Positions 16,418-24,969 of a DNA stretch of 64,000 nt are shown in pieces. Within the stretch, counting starts at the first letter, position 1. Each line of letters opens with the position of its first letter. Under the pieces are notes generated by a model, which saw only the letters and a list, made by a program, of their open reading frames with translations, did not search any database and was not told the origin of the DNA. Origin of the DNA: Sulfitobacter geojensis. Lineage in GTDB: Bacteria > Pseudomonadota > Alphaproteobacteria > Rhodobacterales > Rhodobacteraceae. The DNA lies in contig NZ_JASE01000005.1 of the NCBI RefSeq assembly GCF_000622325.1, forward strand, positions 868,001-932,000. The letters run 5' to 3'. The translations under genes and the position numbers were made by a program.

Positions 16418-16900
16418 TTAGGCGCTAGGGCGATGCGAGTCAAGCCAACCGTTGACGGCGTTCATGGCACGCTCTGCGCCGCGCCCGCTGGAATACACCC
16501 ACGTGACCGGATGTGTCCCCGCGTCCATACCGTCGCTGATGACAAGGGCGGCGCGGTGGGTGTCGGTGTCGCCGGAGCGGGAGGTTTCAACGATGGCGCG
16601 TTCAAGGTATCGCAATTCCCATGTCCGGCTGGAATACCCCAACCACCCCCGCCGGCGCAGCTCAACCAGATTGCGCGCGGTGTCGAGGATCAACTGGGTG
16701 CGGCGGACAAAGATCATGTTGAACCCGATGGCAATGCCCAGTCCTGCGGTGATGAACATCAGCCCCAAACCCAATTCCGTGCTGACGACCGCCAGACCGA
16801 TGCCCAGAAAGACCAGCCCGAACACGGTTACAAACACCGCCAGCCAGATCGGATTGTTTTCGACGATCAACTGGTCGGGCGTATCGCGAATGACTTTCAT
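16418..16900 (-). CDS. Membrane protein of unknown function
   Basis: A 160-residue protein. After a short front (MKVIRDTPDQLIVENNP) it has two membrane helices (about residues 19-38 and 45-62) and then a soluble part of strand-rich character (TQLILDTARNLVELRRRGWLGYSSRTWELRYLERAIVETS) that recalls PH-like domains of small bacterial membrane proteins. No known family is certain. It stands alone, divergent from a LysR gene. Confidence 0.7.
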   Translation of the reverse strand: MKVIRDTPDQLIVENNPIWLAVFVTVFGLVFLGIGLAVVSTELGLGLMFITAGLGIAIGFNMIFVRRTQLILDTARNLVELRRRGWLGYSSRTWELRYLERAIVETSRSGDTDTHRAALVISDGMDAGTHPVTWVYSSGRGAERAMNAVNGWLDSHRPSA

Positions 16901-17137
16901 AAATTACCTTTTGCAAAGATGACCAAACCTACCACCAAGGGGCGCGTTTTGCAGCCGTTTTGCGCAACTTCGCCGCTGTGCTGCAGGAATGCGCAAAAAA
17001 TGTAGGGGGCTGGTGGGCCGCGATGCACCCCTTGGCATCAAGCCTGTAGGGCTCAAAGCGGTTTCATCGCATTGCTGACGCAAAATATAATCAGAATGAA
17101 ACTTGTGATTACGGCCACAGCGGTCAGAATAAGGCGA

Positions 17138-18016
17138 ATGGAAAACTGGGATGAAATCAGAACCGCCTTTCAAGTGGCGCGGATGGGGACGGTTAGTGGT
17201 GCGGCCGAGGTCTTGGGCGTGCACCATGCAACCGTGATCCGCCATATTGACGCGCTTGAGGGCCGGTTGGGCGTAAAGCTGTTTCAGCGACATGCACGTG
17301 GCTATACTGCCACCGAGGCAGGGTTGGACTTGTTGCAGGTCGCGCAGGCCACCGATGATCAGTTTGGCCAGCTGGCGGGCCGGATCAAGGGGCGCGGACT
17401 GGATGTTTCGGGGGAACTGGTCGTCACCTCGCTGGCGCAGCTTGCGAATCCGATCGTGCCGATGCTGACCGCTTTTCAGGAAAGACACCCCGAAGTGACG
17501 GTGCGCTATCTAACGGGTGCCCGTCTGTTCCGGCTGGAATACGGCGAGGCCCATGTGGCGATCCGCGCAGGGGTGGTGCCGGATCAGCCGGATAATGTGG
17601 TGCAACATTTGCTGGATGTGCGCATGGGAGCCTATGCCAGTGCGCGTTATGTCAAGGAACATGGCATTCCCGAGGGGCCGAAAGATTATGCGCGCCACCG
17701 GTTTATCGGGGATGATAACAAGGCCAGTCGCGCGCCCTGTTATGTATGGATGCGCGCCAATGTGCCCGACAGTGCGGTCACCTTCCGCTGTACGGATCCG
17801 CATGCCGCATTCGCCGCGATCTATGCCAGCGCGGGCATCGGTTTCATGCTGGAATCCGAAGCCAGACAAAACCCGGACCTTGTCGAGATCCACGCACCCA
17901 GACCGGAGTGGGACGCGCCCTTGTGGCTGGTGACCCACGTGGATCTGCACCGCACCACCAAAGTGCAAGCTCTTTTGCGTTTCATCAAAGAGCAACTGCG
18001 CGAAGGCAACATATGA
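17138..18016 (+). CDS. LysR-family transcriptional regulator
   Basis: A 292-residue regulator with the N-terminal winged helix (FQVARMGTVSGAAEVLGVHHATVIRHIDALEGRLGVKLFQRHARGYTATEAG, residues 10-61) and a periplasmic-binding-like effector domain after residue 90. The start MENWDEIRTAF, with AAGG just ahead, gives the standard LysR length. Its stop overlaps the start of the next gene, a DMT transporter, by 4 bases, so it is co-transcribed with it; the effector may be that transporter's substrate. Confidence 0.9.
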   Translation: MENWDEIRTAFQVARMGTVSGAAEVLGVHHATVIRHIDALEGRLGVKLFQRHARGYTATEAGLDLLQVAQATDDQFGQLAGRIKGRGLDVSGELVVTSLAQLANPIVPMLTAFQERHPEVTVRYLTGARLFRLEYGEAHVAIRAGVVPDQPDNVVQHLLDVRMGAYASARYVKEHGIPEGPKDYARHRFIGDDNKASRAPCYVWMRANVPDSAVTFRCTDPHAAFAAIYASAGIGFMLESEARQNPDLVEIHAPRPEWDAPLWLVTHVDLHRTTKVQALLRFIKEQLREGNI

Positions 18017-18906
18017 ACCCGCAAACATTGGGGCATCTGGCGATGCTGGGGTTTTCGGCCTTGGTCGCGGGGTCGTTCTCCCTTGGCGGTTTGATGGCCA
18101 ACGAGATTGATCCGGCCGCCTTTACCGCAGTGCGTTTCTGGCTTGCGGCGGTGTTTGTCGGCGTTCTGGCTCAGGCACGTGGCGGGTTCGGGGCAGGCGG
18201 TTTTCAGGCACCGTGGCGCTATGCCGTCTTGGGTGGGTTGTTCGGCATCTACTTTGTCCTGATGTTCGAGGGGTTGAAAACCGCGCCCCCTGTTAGTGTC
18301 GCCGCTGTATTCACATTGGTGCCGCTGATGGTGACAGGGTTTGCCTGGTTGCTGCTGCGACAGGTGTTAACGGGGCGCATGGCGGTTGCTTTGACAATCG
18401 GCGCAACGGGCGCGCTTTGGGTGATTTTTCGTGCTGACCTCAACGCGTTTCTGCGGTTCGATGTTGGTGCGGGCGAGGCAATCTTTTTCGTCGGCTGTAT
18501 TTCCCATGCGCTCTACACGCCGATGGTGCGCCGGTTGAACCGGGGCGAATCTGCGGTGACCTTTACCTTTGGCACGGTCATTGCCGGCGGCGTCCTGCTC
18601 AGCATCTACGCATGGACCGACATCGTCGCGACGCCTTGGGCAACTTTGCCAGCGACGGTTTGGGTCACTCTATTCTATACCGCGTTTTTTGCCACTGCCG
18701 TGACGGTGGTTTTGCTGCAATTCGCGACGTTGCGCCTGCCGTCGGCCAAGGTGATGGCCTATACCTATCTCACGCCCAGTTGGGTGATCATCTGGGAAAT
18801 TGCGCTGGGCAACGGGGCACCGCCCCTGCTGATTTCTGGGGGGGTGGCCCTTACTATTCTGGCCCTGTTTCTGCTGTTGCGGGATGATGCCGCCGAAAAA
18901 GGTTAA
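18013..18906 (+). CDS. DMT-family (EamA) membrane transporter
   Basis: A 297-residue protein with about ten membrane helices and two EamA repeats (FTAVRFWLAAVFVGVL near 37-52; ATLRLPSAKVMAYTYLTPSWVIIWEIALG near 237-265). It overlaps the preceding LysR gene by ATGA. Substrate unknown; the regulator pairing suggests export of a small metabolite. Confidence 0.87.
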   Translation: MNPQTLGHLAMLGFSALVAGSFSLGGLMANEIDPAAFTAVRFWLAAVFVGVLAQARGGFGAGGFQAPWRYAVLGGLFGIYFVLMFEGLKTAPPVSVAAVFTLVPLMVTGFAWLLLRQVLTGRMAVALTIGATGALWVIFRADLNAFLRFDVGAGEAIFFVGCISHALYTPMVRRLNRGESAVTFTFGTVIAGGVLLSIYAWTDIVATPWATLPATVWVTLFYTAFFATAVTVVLLQFATLRLPSAKVMAYTYLTPSWVIIWEIALGNGAPPLLISGGVALTILALFLLLRDDAAEKG

Positions 18907-18968
18907 TTAACTTTGGAACCTTTCGCGCGGTCGGCTGTTAACGTCACAGAAATGTGAAAGGAAACGTC

Positions 18969-19037
18969 ATGCGTGGTATTATTTATCTGGTGGGCCTGGT
19001 TGTCATCGTTCTGGCAATTGTGCGCTTCGTCATGTGA
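18969..19037 (+). CDS. 22-residue membrane peptide
   Basis: An AAAGGAAACGTC ribosome site is followed by ATG and a frame encoding MRGIIYLVGLVVIVLAIVRF plus VM, then TGA. The whole peptide is one hydrophobic helix. A hairpin terminator follows 22 bases later. Good ribosome site, pure membrane composition and a matching terminator argue for a real gene; function unknown. Confidence 0.6.
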   Translation: MRGIIYLVGLVVIVLAIVRFVM

Positions 19038-19059
19038 ACGCATCCCATCTAGGGAATAC

Positions 19060-19094
19060 AACAGGGCATCAAGGAATTTCCTTGGTGCCCTGTT
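19060..19094. terminator. Bidirectional hairpin terminator
   Basis: A 17-bp stem with one G-T pair (AACAGGGCATCAAGGAA with TTCCTTGGTGCCCTGTT) lies between the 22-residue peptide gene and the convergent ArsR gene, overlapping the last codons of the latter. It lacks a clear T-run. Confidence 0.7.
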
Positions 19095-19410
19095 CTAGTT
19101 CAGTGGCAAGAAATCTTTCGAAAGCATCAAGGTTCACAGGGTCAAACTGTCCGAACCCCTGCATCCAGATCGATGCGTCTTTCATCGCGTCGGGTTCCAG
19201 CTTGCACCATTTCACCCGTCCCCGTTTTTCCTGACTGATCAGCCCTGCGATCATCAGAACGTTAAGATGTTTTGAAATCGCGGCCAGCGACATCTCGAAT
19301 GGTTCGGCAACATCTGTGACAGCCATGTCGTCTTCAAGCAGCATGGCAAGGATGGCACGCCGTGTCGGGTCCGCTAGGGCGGCAAAGACCTGATCAATGG
19401 ATTTTGTCAT
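19069..19410 (-). CDS. ArsR-family transcriptional regulator
   Basis: A 113-residue winged-helix repressor: IDQVFAALADPTRRAILAMLLEDDMAVTDVAEPFEMSLAAISKHLNVLMIAGLISQEKRGRVKWCKL. It belongs to the metal-independent ArsR subgroup often found next to SRPBCC or VOC genes; the metal-binding CxC motif is absent. No such partner lies next to it here. Target unknown. Confidence 0.88.
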   Translation of the reverse strand: MTKSIDQVFAALADPTRRAILAMLLEDDMAVTDVAEPFEMSLAAISKHLNVLMIAGLISQEKRGRVKWCKLEPDAMKDASIWMQGFGQFDPVNLDAFERFLATELEQGTKEIP

Positions 19411-19450
19411 GCCGCGACCTTACCGCGCGAATGTAGGCAGGGAAAGCGGA

Positions 19451-19681
19451 TCAACCGCGCGGATGTTGCGTGTGTTGCGACGGAAGGCGATGCCGGTGAA
19501 CTGCCAAGTCGGTGCCTGACAGCCCGATGTCGCGGGCGTGGCGGGTGCTGATGTCCCTGACGTGCGGGTGACGATCCGGTTTGATCCAGCGCAGCGCAGC
19601 ACGCAAAGCCCTCAGGACAGGGGATATTTTGACACAGTTGCGTTGGTCGCGCAAAAGCGCGTTGTTTGGAAAATATGCCAT
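19451..19681 (-). CDS. Small DUF1127-like protein
   Basis: A 76-residue frame with an AGG ribosome site. The C-terminal half (WIKPDRHPHVRDISTRHARDIGLSGTDL, then HRLPSQHTQHPRG) resembles the DUF1127 group of small Arg-rich proteins, in particular the RDIGL signature. Alphaproteobacterial DUF1127 proteins have been linked to phosphate and carbon metabolism and RNA binding. It is divergent from the LysR gene at 19785. The call rests on the short motif, so moderate confidence. Confidence 0.6.
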   Translation of the reverse strand: MAYFPNNALLRDQRNCVKISPVLRALRAALRWIKPDRHPHVRDISTRHARDIGLSGTDLAVHRHRLPSQHTQHPRG

Positions 19682-19760
19682 TTCGACACCTATTGTGACT
19701 GGGTATCTTAGGTTTGGTGCAAAACCGGCGCAGATACAAAGACCATTCCTTGACAGGTTA

Positions 19761-19777
19761 TGTGCAAAAAACGCACA
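19761..19777. promoter_or_regulatory. Inverted repeat before a LysR gene
   Basis: TGTGC-N7-GCACA lies just upstream of the LysR start at 19785, inside the region shared with the divergent small gene. Such a dyad fits a LysR or other dimer binding site. Confidence 0.4.
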
Positions 19778-19784
19778 TATATGC

Positions 19785-20678
19785 ATGGTCCGTCAGTTGC
19801 CTCCCCTGAACGCCCTGCGCGCCTTTGAGGCGGCGGGCCGTCATCAAAGCTTTTCGCGCGCAGCGGAAGAACTGGCGGTCAGCCATTCCTCCATCAGCCG
19901 CCATGTGCGTGGCTTGGAGGATCGTTTGGGGGTGCAATTGTTTCGCGACCTGCCGCGTGGCATTGAGCTGTCGGAATATGGCGCGGCCTATCTTGCGCAG
20001 GTGTCGCCGGCGTTGGATGCGATTGCGTCGGCAACCGAAACCCTGACCGAAGTGCCAAAAGGCACGGTGTGGGTGAATTCGGAAACCCTGTTTGCCACGA
20101 AACTTCTTGTGCCCCAGCTGGGCGCATTCGCGGCGCTGCATCCAGAGATCGAAATCAGATTGGAAGCCTCGCGCCATCTGGCGGATGTCGCCCGTTACGA
20201 GGCCGATCTGGCAATCCGGTTCGTGCGTCCTGAAAACCGGTATCCGGGGGCTGAGTTGATCAGCGATGCGCCGATGCATCCCTATGCGTCACCTGCATTG
20301 CTAAAACTGCCCCTAACCTCGACGCGCGATTTACTATCATATCCTTTGCTCAAGGACCGAAGTAGCGGCACATGGGATATGTGGTTCGGCCTAACGGGCG
20401 AGGTCGCACCGGAAGAAGTGCCGCAATCCAGCTGGCGGATGAGTTCGGTTCTGGCTGTGGAGGCGGCCGTCGCGGGGCAGGGCATTCTTCTCGTCTCGGA
20501 CGAGGTTGTCGCGGGCGAGGTCGCCGCAGGCCGCCTGATCCGCATTTCAGACGTCGGATTTCGCGAGGGTGGCTATTATCTTTTGCAAGGCGAAGGGGTG
20601 ATGCGGCGCAAAGCCGTGCGGGTATTTCGCGACTGGTTGATGGCGCAAACAGCAGTCTGGCGCGGCGGCGAGGGATAA
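19785..20678 (+). CDS. LysR-family regulator, GcvA-like
   Basis: A 297-residue regulator. MVRQLPPLNALRAFEAAGRHQSFSRAAEELAVSHSSISRHVRGLEDRLGVQLFRDLPRGIELSEYG is the GcvA-type winged helix, and the effector domain contains YEADLAIRFVR and LAVEAAVAGQGILLVSDEVV, also typical of GcvA relatives. Start chosen at MVRQLPPLNALR, the conserved start of this subgroup. Target unknown. Confidence 0.9.
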   Translation: MVRQLPPLNALRAFEAAGRHQSFSRAAEELAVSHSSISRHVRGLEDRLGVQLFRDLPRGIELSEYGAAYLAQVSPALDAIASATETLTEVPKGTVWVNSETLFATKLLVPQLGAFAALHPEIEIRLEASRHLADVARYEADLAIRFVRPENRYPGAELISDAPMHPYASPALLKLPLTSTRDLLSYPLLKDRSSGTWDMWFGLTGEVAPEEVPQSSWRMSSVLAVEAAVAGQGILLVSDEVVAGEVAAGRLIRISDVGFREGGYYLLQGEGVMRRKAVRVFRDWLMAQTAVWRGGEG

Positions 20679-20682
20679 ATGA

Positions 20683-20698
20683 TCAACCGAAAGGTTGA
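20683..20698 (+). terminator. Tetraloop hairpin after the LysR gene
   Basis: TCAACC-GAAA-GGTTGA is a 6-bp stem with a stable GNRA loop, 4 bases past the stop codon. There is no T-run, so it may be a weak terminator or 3'-end protector. Confidence 0.4.
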
Positions 20699-20860
20699 AT
20701 GAGTAAAAGCGGTCGGTTGACAGATTTGGCGTGTGTCGGCGGCTTCTGAAAACCAAAGCTTCTTAGGTTTTTCAATGGCTTGGCCTGTTCAATCGCTCAG
20801 TTGACTCTGCGCGCGGACATGATTAGCAACCCCGTAAGAATTCCAATGGGGAATTACACC

Positions 20861-21205
20861 GTGCCAGATCAAGACCTTCGCGATTTAGAAGCAAAGATCG
20901 AAGCCGCCAAGCAGCGGTCGGCACCGGCGAAACCCCATCAGGAAGAACATTATTCTCAGGCGCAGCTTGCCTGGCGGATGGTGATTGAATTGGTGGCCGG
21001 TCTCGGGATCGGTTTCGGCATCGGATACGGGTTGGACTGGCTGTTTGGCACCCTTCCCATCTTTATGGTGCTGTTCGTGATGTTGGGTCTTGCGGCGGGG
21101 GTGAAGACGATGCTCCGCTCGGCGCAAGAAATCCAGAACAAGAAAATGGCCGATGAGGCCAGCAGGAACGCGCCCCTTGCGGGCGACAAGAACGAAGGAG
21201 CCTGA
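20861..21205 (+). CDS. atpI: ATP synthase accessory protein AtpI
   Basis: A 114-residue protein with a charged front ([17 protein letters not shown]) and two membrane helices (about 40-58 and 64-82: [28 protein letters not shown] and [18 protein letters not shown]). It helps assemble the c-ring. A GTG start at 20861 with GGGG upstream gives the usual alphaproteobacterial N-terminus; in-frame ATGs at 20846 and 20819 are alternatives. A TTGACA at 20717-20722 may be part of the operon promoter, but I find no matching -10. Confidence 0.88.
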   Translation: MPDQDLRDLEAKIEAAKQRSAPAKPHQEEHYSQAQLAWRMVIELVAGLGIGFGIGYGLDWLFGTLPIFMVLFVMLGLAAGVKTMLRSAQEIQNKKMADEASRNAPLAGDKNEGA

Positions 21206-21206
21206 G

Positions 21207-21968
21207 ATGGCCACAGAGACACACGGCGCAGAAGAAGGCGGGCTGGTTTTCCACCCGATGGACCAGTTCATCGTCAAGCCGTTCTTTGGCGAAGGCAGCG
21301 ACGTTGCATGGTACACAGTGACCAACGCGACCGTCTGGATGTTTCTGGCCGTGATCGCAACGTTCCTCCTGCTGGTTCTGGGCAGCTCCAAGCGCTCGGT
21401 CATCCCCTCACGGATGCAGTCGGTTGCTGAACTGGCTTACGGCTTTGTCTACAAGATGGTCGAAGACATCTGCGGCAAAGACGGCGTGAAATACTTCCCT
21501 TACATCATGACACTGTTCATGTTCATCGTTTGCTCGAACTTCCTTGGCCTGCTGCCAACGTCGTTCACACCGACTTCCCACTTTGCGGTAACTGTTGTGC
21601 TGGCGCTGGCCGTGTTCCTGACAGTGACGGTTCTGGGCTTTGTCAAAAACGGTGCTGAATTCCTCGGCCTGTTCTGGGTTTCCTCAGCACCGCTTGCGCT
21701 GCGTCCGGTTCTGGCGGTTATCGAGCTGATCTCGTACTTCGTACGTCCCGTCAGCCACTCCATTCGTCTGGCGGGTAACGTCATGGCGGGCCACGCGGTG
21801 ATCAAGGTTTTCGCCGGCTTCGCAGCCCTGACACTTGTGTCGCCGGTCGCGATCCTCGGCATCACGGCAATGTACGGTCTGGAGGTCCTCGTGTCCTTTA
21901 TTCAGGCCTACGTCTTTACCATCCTGACATGCGTGTACCTCAAGGACGCGCTGCACCCCTCTCACTAA
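21207..21968 (+). CDS. atpB: ATP synthase F0 subunit a
   Basis: A 253-residue membrane subunit forming the proton half-channels. The essential Arg lies in [14 protein letters not shown] near residue 190, and [22 protein letters not shown] closes the protein. It begins one base after the atpI stop. The gap to atpE holds a GC hairpin. Confidence 0.96.
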   Translation: MATETHGAEEGGLVFHPMDQFIVKPFFGEGSDVAWYTVTNATVWMFLAVIATFLLLVLGSSKRSVIPSRMQSVAELAYGFVYKMVEDICGKDGVKYFPYIMTLFMFIVCSNFLGLLPTSFTPTSHFAVTVVLALAVFLTVTVLGFVKNGAEFLGLFWVSSAPLALRPVLAVIELISYFVRPVSHSIRLAGNVMAGHAVIKVFAGFAALTLVSPVAILGITAMYGLEVLVSFIQAYVFTILTCVYLKDALHPSH

Positions 21969-21972
21969 CGAC

Positions 21973-21991
21973 GGCGGGGATATCCCCCGCC
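21973..21991 (+). promoter_or_regulatory. Hairpin between atpB and atpE
   Basis: GGCGGGGA and TCCCCCGCC form a stem of about 8 bp just after the atpB stop. There is no T-run. It is a candidate for mRNA processing or partial attenuation ahead of the highly expressed c-subunit gene. Confidence 0.5.
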
Positions 21992-22025
21992 CACCCTTAT
22001 ACTTCCAACCCATAGGAGAATACTC

Positions 22026-22250
22026 ATGGAAGGCGAACTCGCACACATCGGCGCAGGTCTGGCAGCAATCGGTTCCGGCGCAGCCGCAATCGGTGTTGGT
22101 AACGTTGCAGGCAACTACTTGGCAGGCGCACTGCGCAACCCATCTGCTGCTGCATCCCAGACAGCCACATTGTTCATCGGCATCGCGTTCGCGGAAGCCC
22201 TGGGGATCTTCGCGTTCCTCGTTGCTCTGCTGTTGATGTTCGCTGTTTAA
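22026..22250 (+). CDS. atpE: ATP synthase F0 subunit c
   Basis: A 74-residue two-helix subunit of the rotating ring. Helix 1 has the Gly/Ala motif [21 protein letters not shown]; the polar loop is LRNPSA; helix 2 has the proton-carrying acidic residue in [34 protein letters not shown] supplies a strong ribosome site. Hairpins lie on both sides, consistent with the need for about ten copies per enzyme. Confidence 0.97.
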   Translation: MEGELAHIGAGLAAIGSGAAAIGVGNVAGNYLAGALRNPSAAASQTATLFIGIAFAEALGIFAFLVALLLMFAV

Positions 22251-22267
22251 TCTTCGGTAACGACTTT

Positions 22268-22307
22268 CTTATGCGCGGGCAGGGGCAATCCTCTGGCCGC
22301 GCATAAG
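22268..22307 (+). promoter_or_regulatory. Long hairpin between atpE and the b' gene
   Basis: An 11-bp perfect stem (CTTATGCGCGG with CCGCGCATAAG) continues, after a G-G mismatch, into CAGGGG-CAAT-CCTCTG. There is no following T-run and the operon continues. It probably protects the atpE 3' end or marks a processing site. Confidence 0.65.
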
Positions 22308-22347
22308 TCCCATATCGCTCGGGTCTCGTTTCCAAGGAGAAGCCAAA

Positions 22348-22875
22348 ATGGCAACTGAAACACACAGCGCAGAGGTGGCTTCGGCCCCCGGCATGCCACA
22401 GCTGGATTTTTCCACTTGGGGCAACCAGATTTTCTGGCTCGTGCTTGCGCTTATTGCAATTTACCTGATCCTGTCGCGGGTCGCACTGCCCCGCATCGGT
22501 GCGGTTCTGGCAGAGCGTTCCGGCACGATCACCAATGATCTGGCCGCAGCCGAAGATCTGAAAGCCAAGGCTGTTGAAGCCGAAGCCGCCTATGACAAGG
22601 CATTGATCGACGCCCGCGCCGAAGCACATAACATCGTTGAAAGCGCCAAGGCTGAAATCAAGGCTGACCTTGATGTTGCCATCGCAAAGGCAGACGCGGA
22701 GATTGCGGCCAAGGCTGCGGAATCCGAAAAAGCCATCAGCGAAATTCGCGCCTCCGCTCTGGAGAACGTGAAAGTTGTGGCAAAAGACACTGCTAAGGAA
22801 ATCGTCACTGCCCTTGGTGGCAAGGCTGATGCCAAAACGATTACCGCCGCGGTTACAGCCCGGATGAAAGGATAA
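22348..22875 (+). CDS. atpX: ATP synthase F0 subunit b'
   Basis: A 175-residue stator subunit. An N-terminal extension of about 24 residues precedes one membrane helix ([21 protein letters not shown], about 28-48), followed by a long charged helix rich in Ala, Glu and Lys. Having both b and b' is usual in alphaproteobacteria and phototrophs. An AAGGAGAAGCCAAA ribosome site precedes it. Confidence 0.92.
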   Translation: MATETHSAEVASAPGMPQLDFSTWGNQIFWLVLALIAIYLILSRVALPRIGAVLAERSGTITNDLAAAEDLKAKAVEAEAAYDKALIDARAEAHNIVESAKAEIKADLDVAIAKADAEIAAKAAESEKAISEIRASALENVKVVAKDTAKEIVTALGGKADAKTITAAVTARMKG

Positions 22876-22880
22876 ACACC

Positions 22881-23441
22881 ATGCGTTTGACCCTTACAGC
22901 CGCGTTGGCCACTGTTGCCGCTTCTCCGGCATTCGCCGCATCCGGCCCGTTCTTTTCGCTGGGCAACACCGACTTTGTCGTGTTGCTGGCGTTCCTCTTG
23001 TTCATCGCCGCGTTGTTCTATTTCAAAGTGCCAAGCCTTCTGGGTGGCATGCTGGATCAACGCGCTGCAGGCATCAAATCCGAACTGGATGAAGCCCGCA
23101 AACTGCGTGAAGAAGCACAAACTTTGCTGGCCTCTTACGAGCGCAAGCAAAAGGAAGTGCAGGAACAAGCCGACCGTATCGTCGCTGCCGCAAAAGACGA
23201 AGCGACAGCCGCGGGCGTTCAGGCACGGGTTGATCTGGAAAAATCTGTTGCACGCCGCATGGCTGCCGCCGCAGACCAGATCGATTCAGCCCAAGCCGGA
23301 GCGATCAAGGAAGTCCGCGACCAGGCGGCTGTGATTGCCGTCGCTGCTGCCCGTGATGTGATCGCGAAACAGATGTCTGCCGCAGACGGCAACGCTTTGA
23401 TCGACGATGCCATTGCACAGGTAGATGCCAAGCTGCACTAA
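22881..23441 (+). CDS. atpF: ATP synthase F0 subunit b
   Basis: A 186-residue stator subunit with two hydrophobic segments: an N-terminal one resembling a cleavable signal peptide (MRLTLTAALATVAASPAFAA, residues 1-20) and the membrane anchor (FVVLLAFLLFIAALFYF, about 32-48). The rest is a charged coiled helix (ARKLREEAQTLLASYERKQKEVQEQADRIV). It starts 5 bases after b' and ends the F0 operon; a terminator follows. The F1 genes are not in the window. Confidence 0.93.
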   Translation: MRLTLTAALATVAASPAFAASGPFFSLGNTDFVVLLAFLLFIAALFYFKVPSLLGGMLDQRAAGIKSELDEARKLREEAQTLLASYERKQKEVQEQADRIVAAAKDEATAAGVQARVDLEKSVARRMAAAADQIDSAQAGAIKEVRDQAAVIAVAAARDVIAKQMSAADGNALIDDAIAQVDAKLH

Positions 23442-23466
23442 GCTGGTTCTGCTCTAGATTCTCGTC

Positions 23467-23496
23467 AAAAGCCCCGGCCATTGTGTCGGGGCTTTT
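23467..23496. terminator. Bidirectional terminator of the F0 operon
   Basis: AAAAGCCCCG and CGGGGCTTTT form a 10-bp stem with a 10-base loop, giving T-runs in both directions. It lies between atpF and the convergent GntR gene. Confidence 0.9.
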
Positions 23497-23528
23497 GCGT
23501 TTCACGGCCTTGGTTTTTCTGTGCCCGA

Positions 23529-24296
23529 TCAGCCGCCAATTTCATGTTGCAACCGTTGGCGGGCAATATCCTCGTTGCGCTCGGCTTTCTGCTGGGCGGC
23601 CAGTGAGGTTTCAACGAAATCAAGGTGAGTTTCGATCGCGGTGCGCGCCGCCACCCCGTCACGTGCCTGTAGCGCATCATTGATGGCGCGGTGCTGATCC
23701 AGCAGCGCTGCCCGACTGGTGCGCTGTTTGAACATGACCTGCCGGTTGTAAAACACCCCGCCGCGCAGCAATTCGTACATCGACCGCATCATATGCAGCA
23801 TCACAACGTTATGGCTGGCCTCGATGATCGCCATATGGAATTGCGCATCAAGCTGGGCCTCTTCCCCCGCGTCGCGGGTTTCATGGGCGGCTTGCATCTT
23901 TTGAAATACCGCATCAACAACGGCAAGATCCGTATCCGAGCCATGCTGCGCGGCCCGTTCTGCCGCCAAGGCTTCCATGTCGCGGCGAAACGAAAGGTAG
24001 TCAAACACCGCCTCATCGTGGCGCGCAAAAAGTTCGACCAAAGCAGGGGCAAAAGCGCTGCCCAACACGTCGGCCACGTAAACCCCTGCACCGGGTTTTG
24101 CGCTTAACAATCCCGCCCCCTGCAGTTCTGATATGGCATCGCGCAACGAAGGGCGCGAGACCTTCAACCGCTCCGCCAATTCCCGTTCCGGCGGCAGTCG
24201 TTCACCCGCACGCAAAATGCCGCGCAAGATCAATTGCTCTATCTGGCGTACGACTGCTGTCGACAGTTTTTCAGAAGTCACAGGTTGGAAGGGCAT
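23529..24296 (-). CDS. GntR/FadR-family transcriptional regulator
   Basis: A 255-residue regulator. The winged helix (VVRQIEQLILRGILRAGERLPPERELAERLKVSRPSLRDAISELQGAGLLSAKPGAGVYVAD, residues 15-76) is followed by an all-helical FCD effector domain with metal-binding His and Asp candidates (QLDAQFHMAIIEASHN and DQHRAINDALQARD). FadR subgroup members usually answer to organic acids such as lactate, pyruvate or glycolate; the ligand here is unknown. No partner gene is adjacent, so it probably acts elsewhere. Confidence 0.88.
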   Translation of the reverse strand: MPFQPVTSEKLSTAVVRQIEQLILRGILRAGERLPPERELAERLKVSRPSLRDAISELQGAGLLSAKPGAGVYVADVLGSAFAPALVELFARHDEAVFDYLSFRRDMEALAAERAAQHGSDTDLAVVDAVFQKMQAAHETRDAGEEAQLDAQFHMAIIEASHNVVMLHMMRSMYELLRGGVFYNRQVMFKQRTSRAALLDQHRAINDALQARDGVAARTAIETHLDFVETSLAAQQKAERNEDIARQRLQHEIGG

Positions 24297-24312
24297 GAGG
24301 CATTCCTTGAAT

Positions 24313-24331
24313 TGGTTAGATCATATTACCA
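24313..24331. promoter_or_regulatory. Candidate GntR operator
   Basis: TGGTTA and TTACCA flank a 7-base centre 17 bases upstream of the GntR start. FadR-type proteins bind TGGT...ACCA dyads, so self-regulation is plausible. Confidence 0.35.
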
Positions 24332-24444
24332 GAATGAAGACAGGGCAATGACATCTCAGCCGCAGGCCACAGCGGTCCGATTTGGCGGTTTAGCTAAAGG
24401 TATTGTTAAACCCGCGTTAACCGGTTTGAGCGAACATCAGCGAT

Positions 24445-24849
24445 ATGATCCGCACCTTCGTCTTCATCATGTTGCTCGCCCTTGCAGCGTGCAACTATCT
24501 CAGTGCCGAATACCGCGGTTCGCCGGTGACCCGTGTCAGTGTTCAGGGATCAACCTTCGACGTGCGCGTGAACGGAAAACGTGCCGAAGCGATCCGCATC
24601 AACCCTGAATATGCACCGCGCTTTGGGCCCATCCGTGAAAGGGCGGCGGTTGCAATGGCCACGGTCAGCGGGTGTAAGGTCGCAAGCGTCACAGGGGATC
24701 AGGCGCAAGCGTTCGGCAGGCTCGATTGTGGCAAAGGGGCTGTGCTGCCACGTGTCAGGCCGCTGGCCTTGGATTGCGTTCCCGTGCGGGGAACAGGCAT
24801 TCGGGAAATCGCTCAGGTCCGCATTGATCTGGACTGCGATCCGGCATGA
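24445..24849 (+). CDS. Putative lipoprotein of unknown function
   Basis: A 134-residue protein starting MIRTFVFIMLLALAACNYLS: a signal peptide ending in the lipobox LAAC with Cys16, so it should be lipid-anchored. The mature part is strand-rich with five more cysteines' worth of pairing potential limited to C77, C94, C111 and C131. I recognise no family. It lies between the GntR regulator and smc, on the smc strand. Confidence 0.7.
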   Translation: MIRTFVFIMLLALAACNYLSAEYRGSPVTRVSVQGSTFDVRVNGKRAEAIRINPEYAPRFGPIRERAAVAMATVSGCKVASVTGDQAQAFGRLDCGKGAVLPRVRPLALDCVPVRGTGIREIAQVRIDLDCDPA

Positions 24850-24969
24850 AACCCCAATATCTTGTGGATAACTCCGCTCATCAGCCCCTCCCTTGTGGCG
24901 ATTGCTTGACACAAGCCCGCGCGCCCCCGCATTTTACAGAACACAGGAATCATCGGAGCCCCGCAACAG

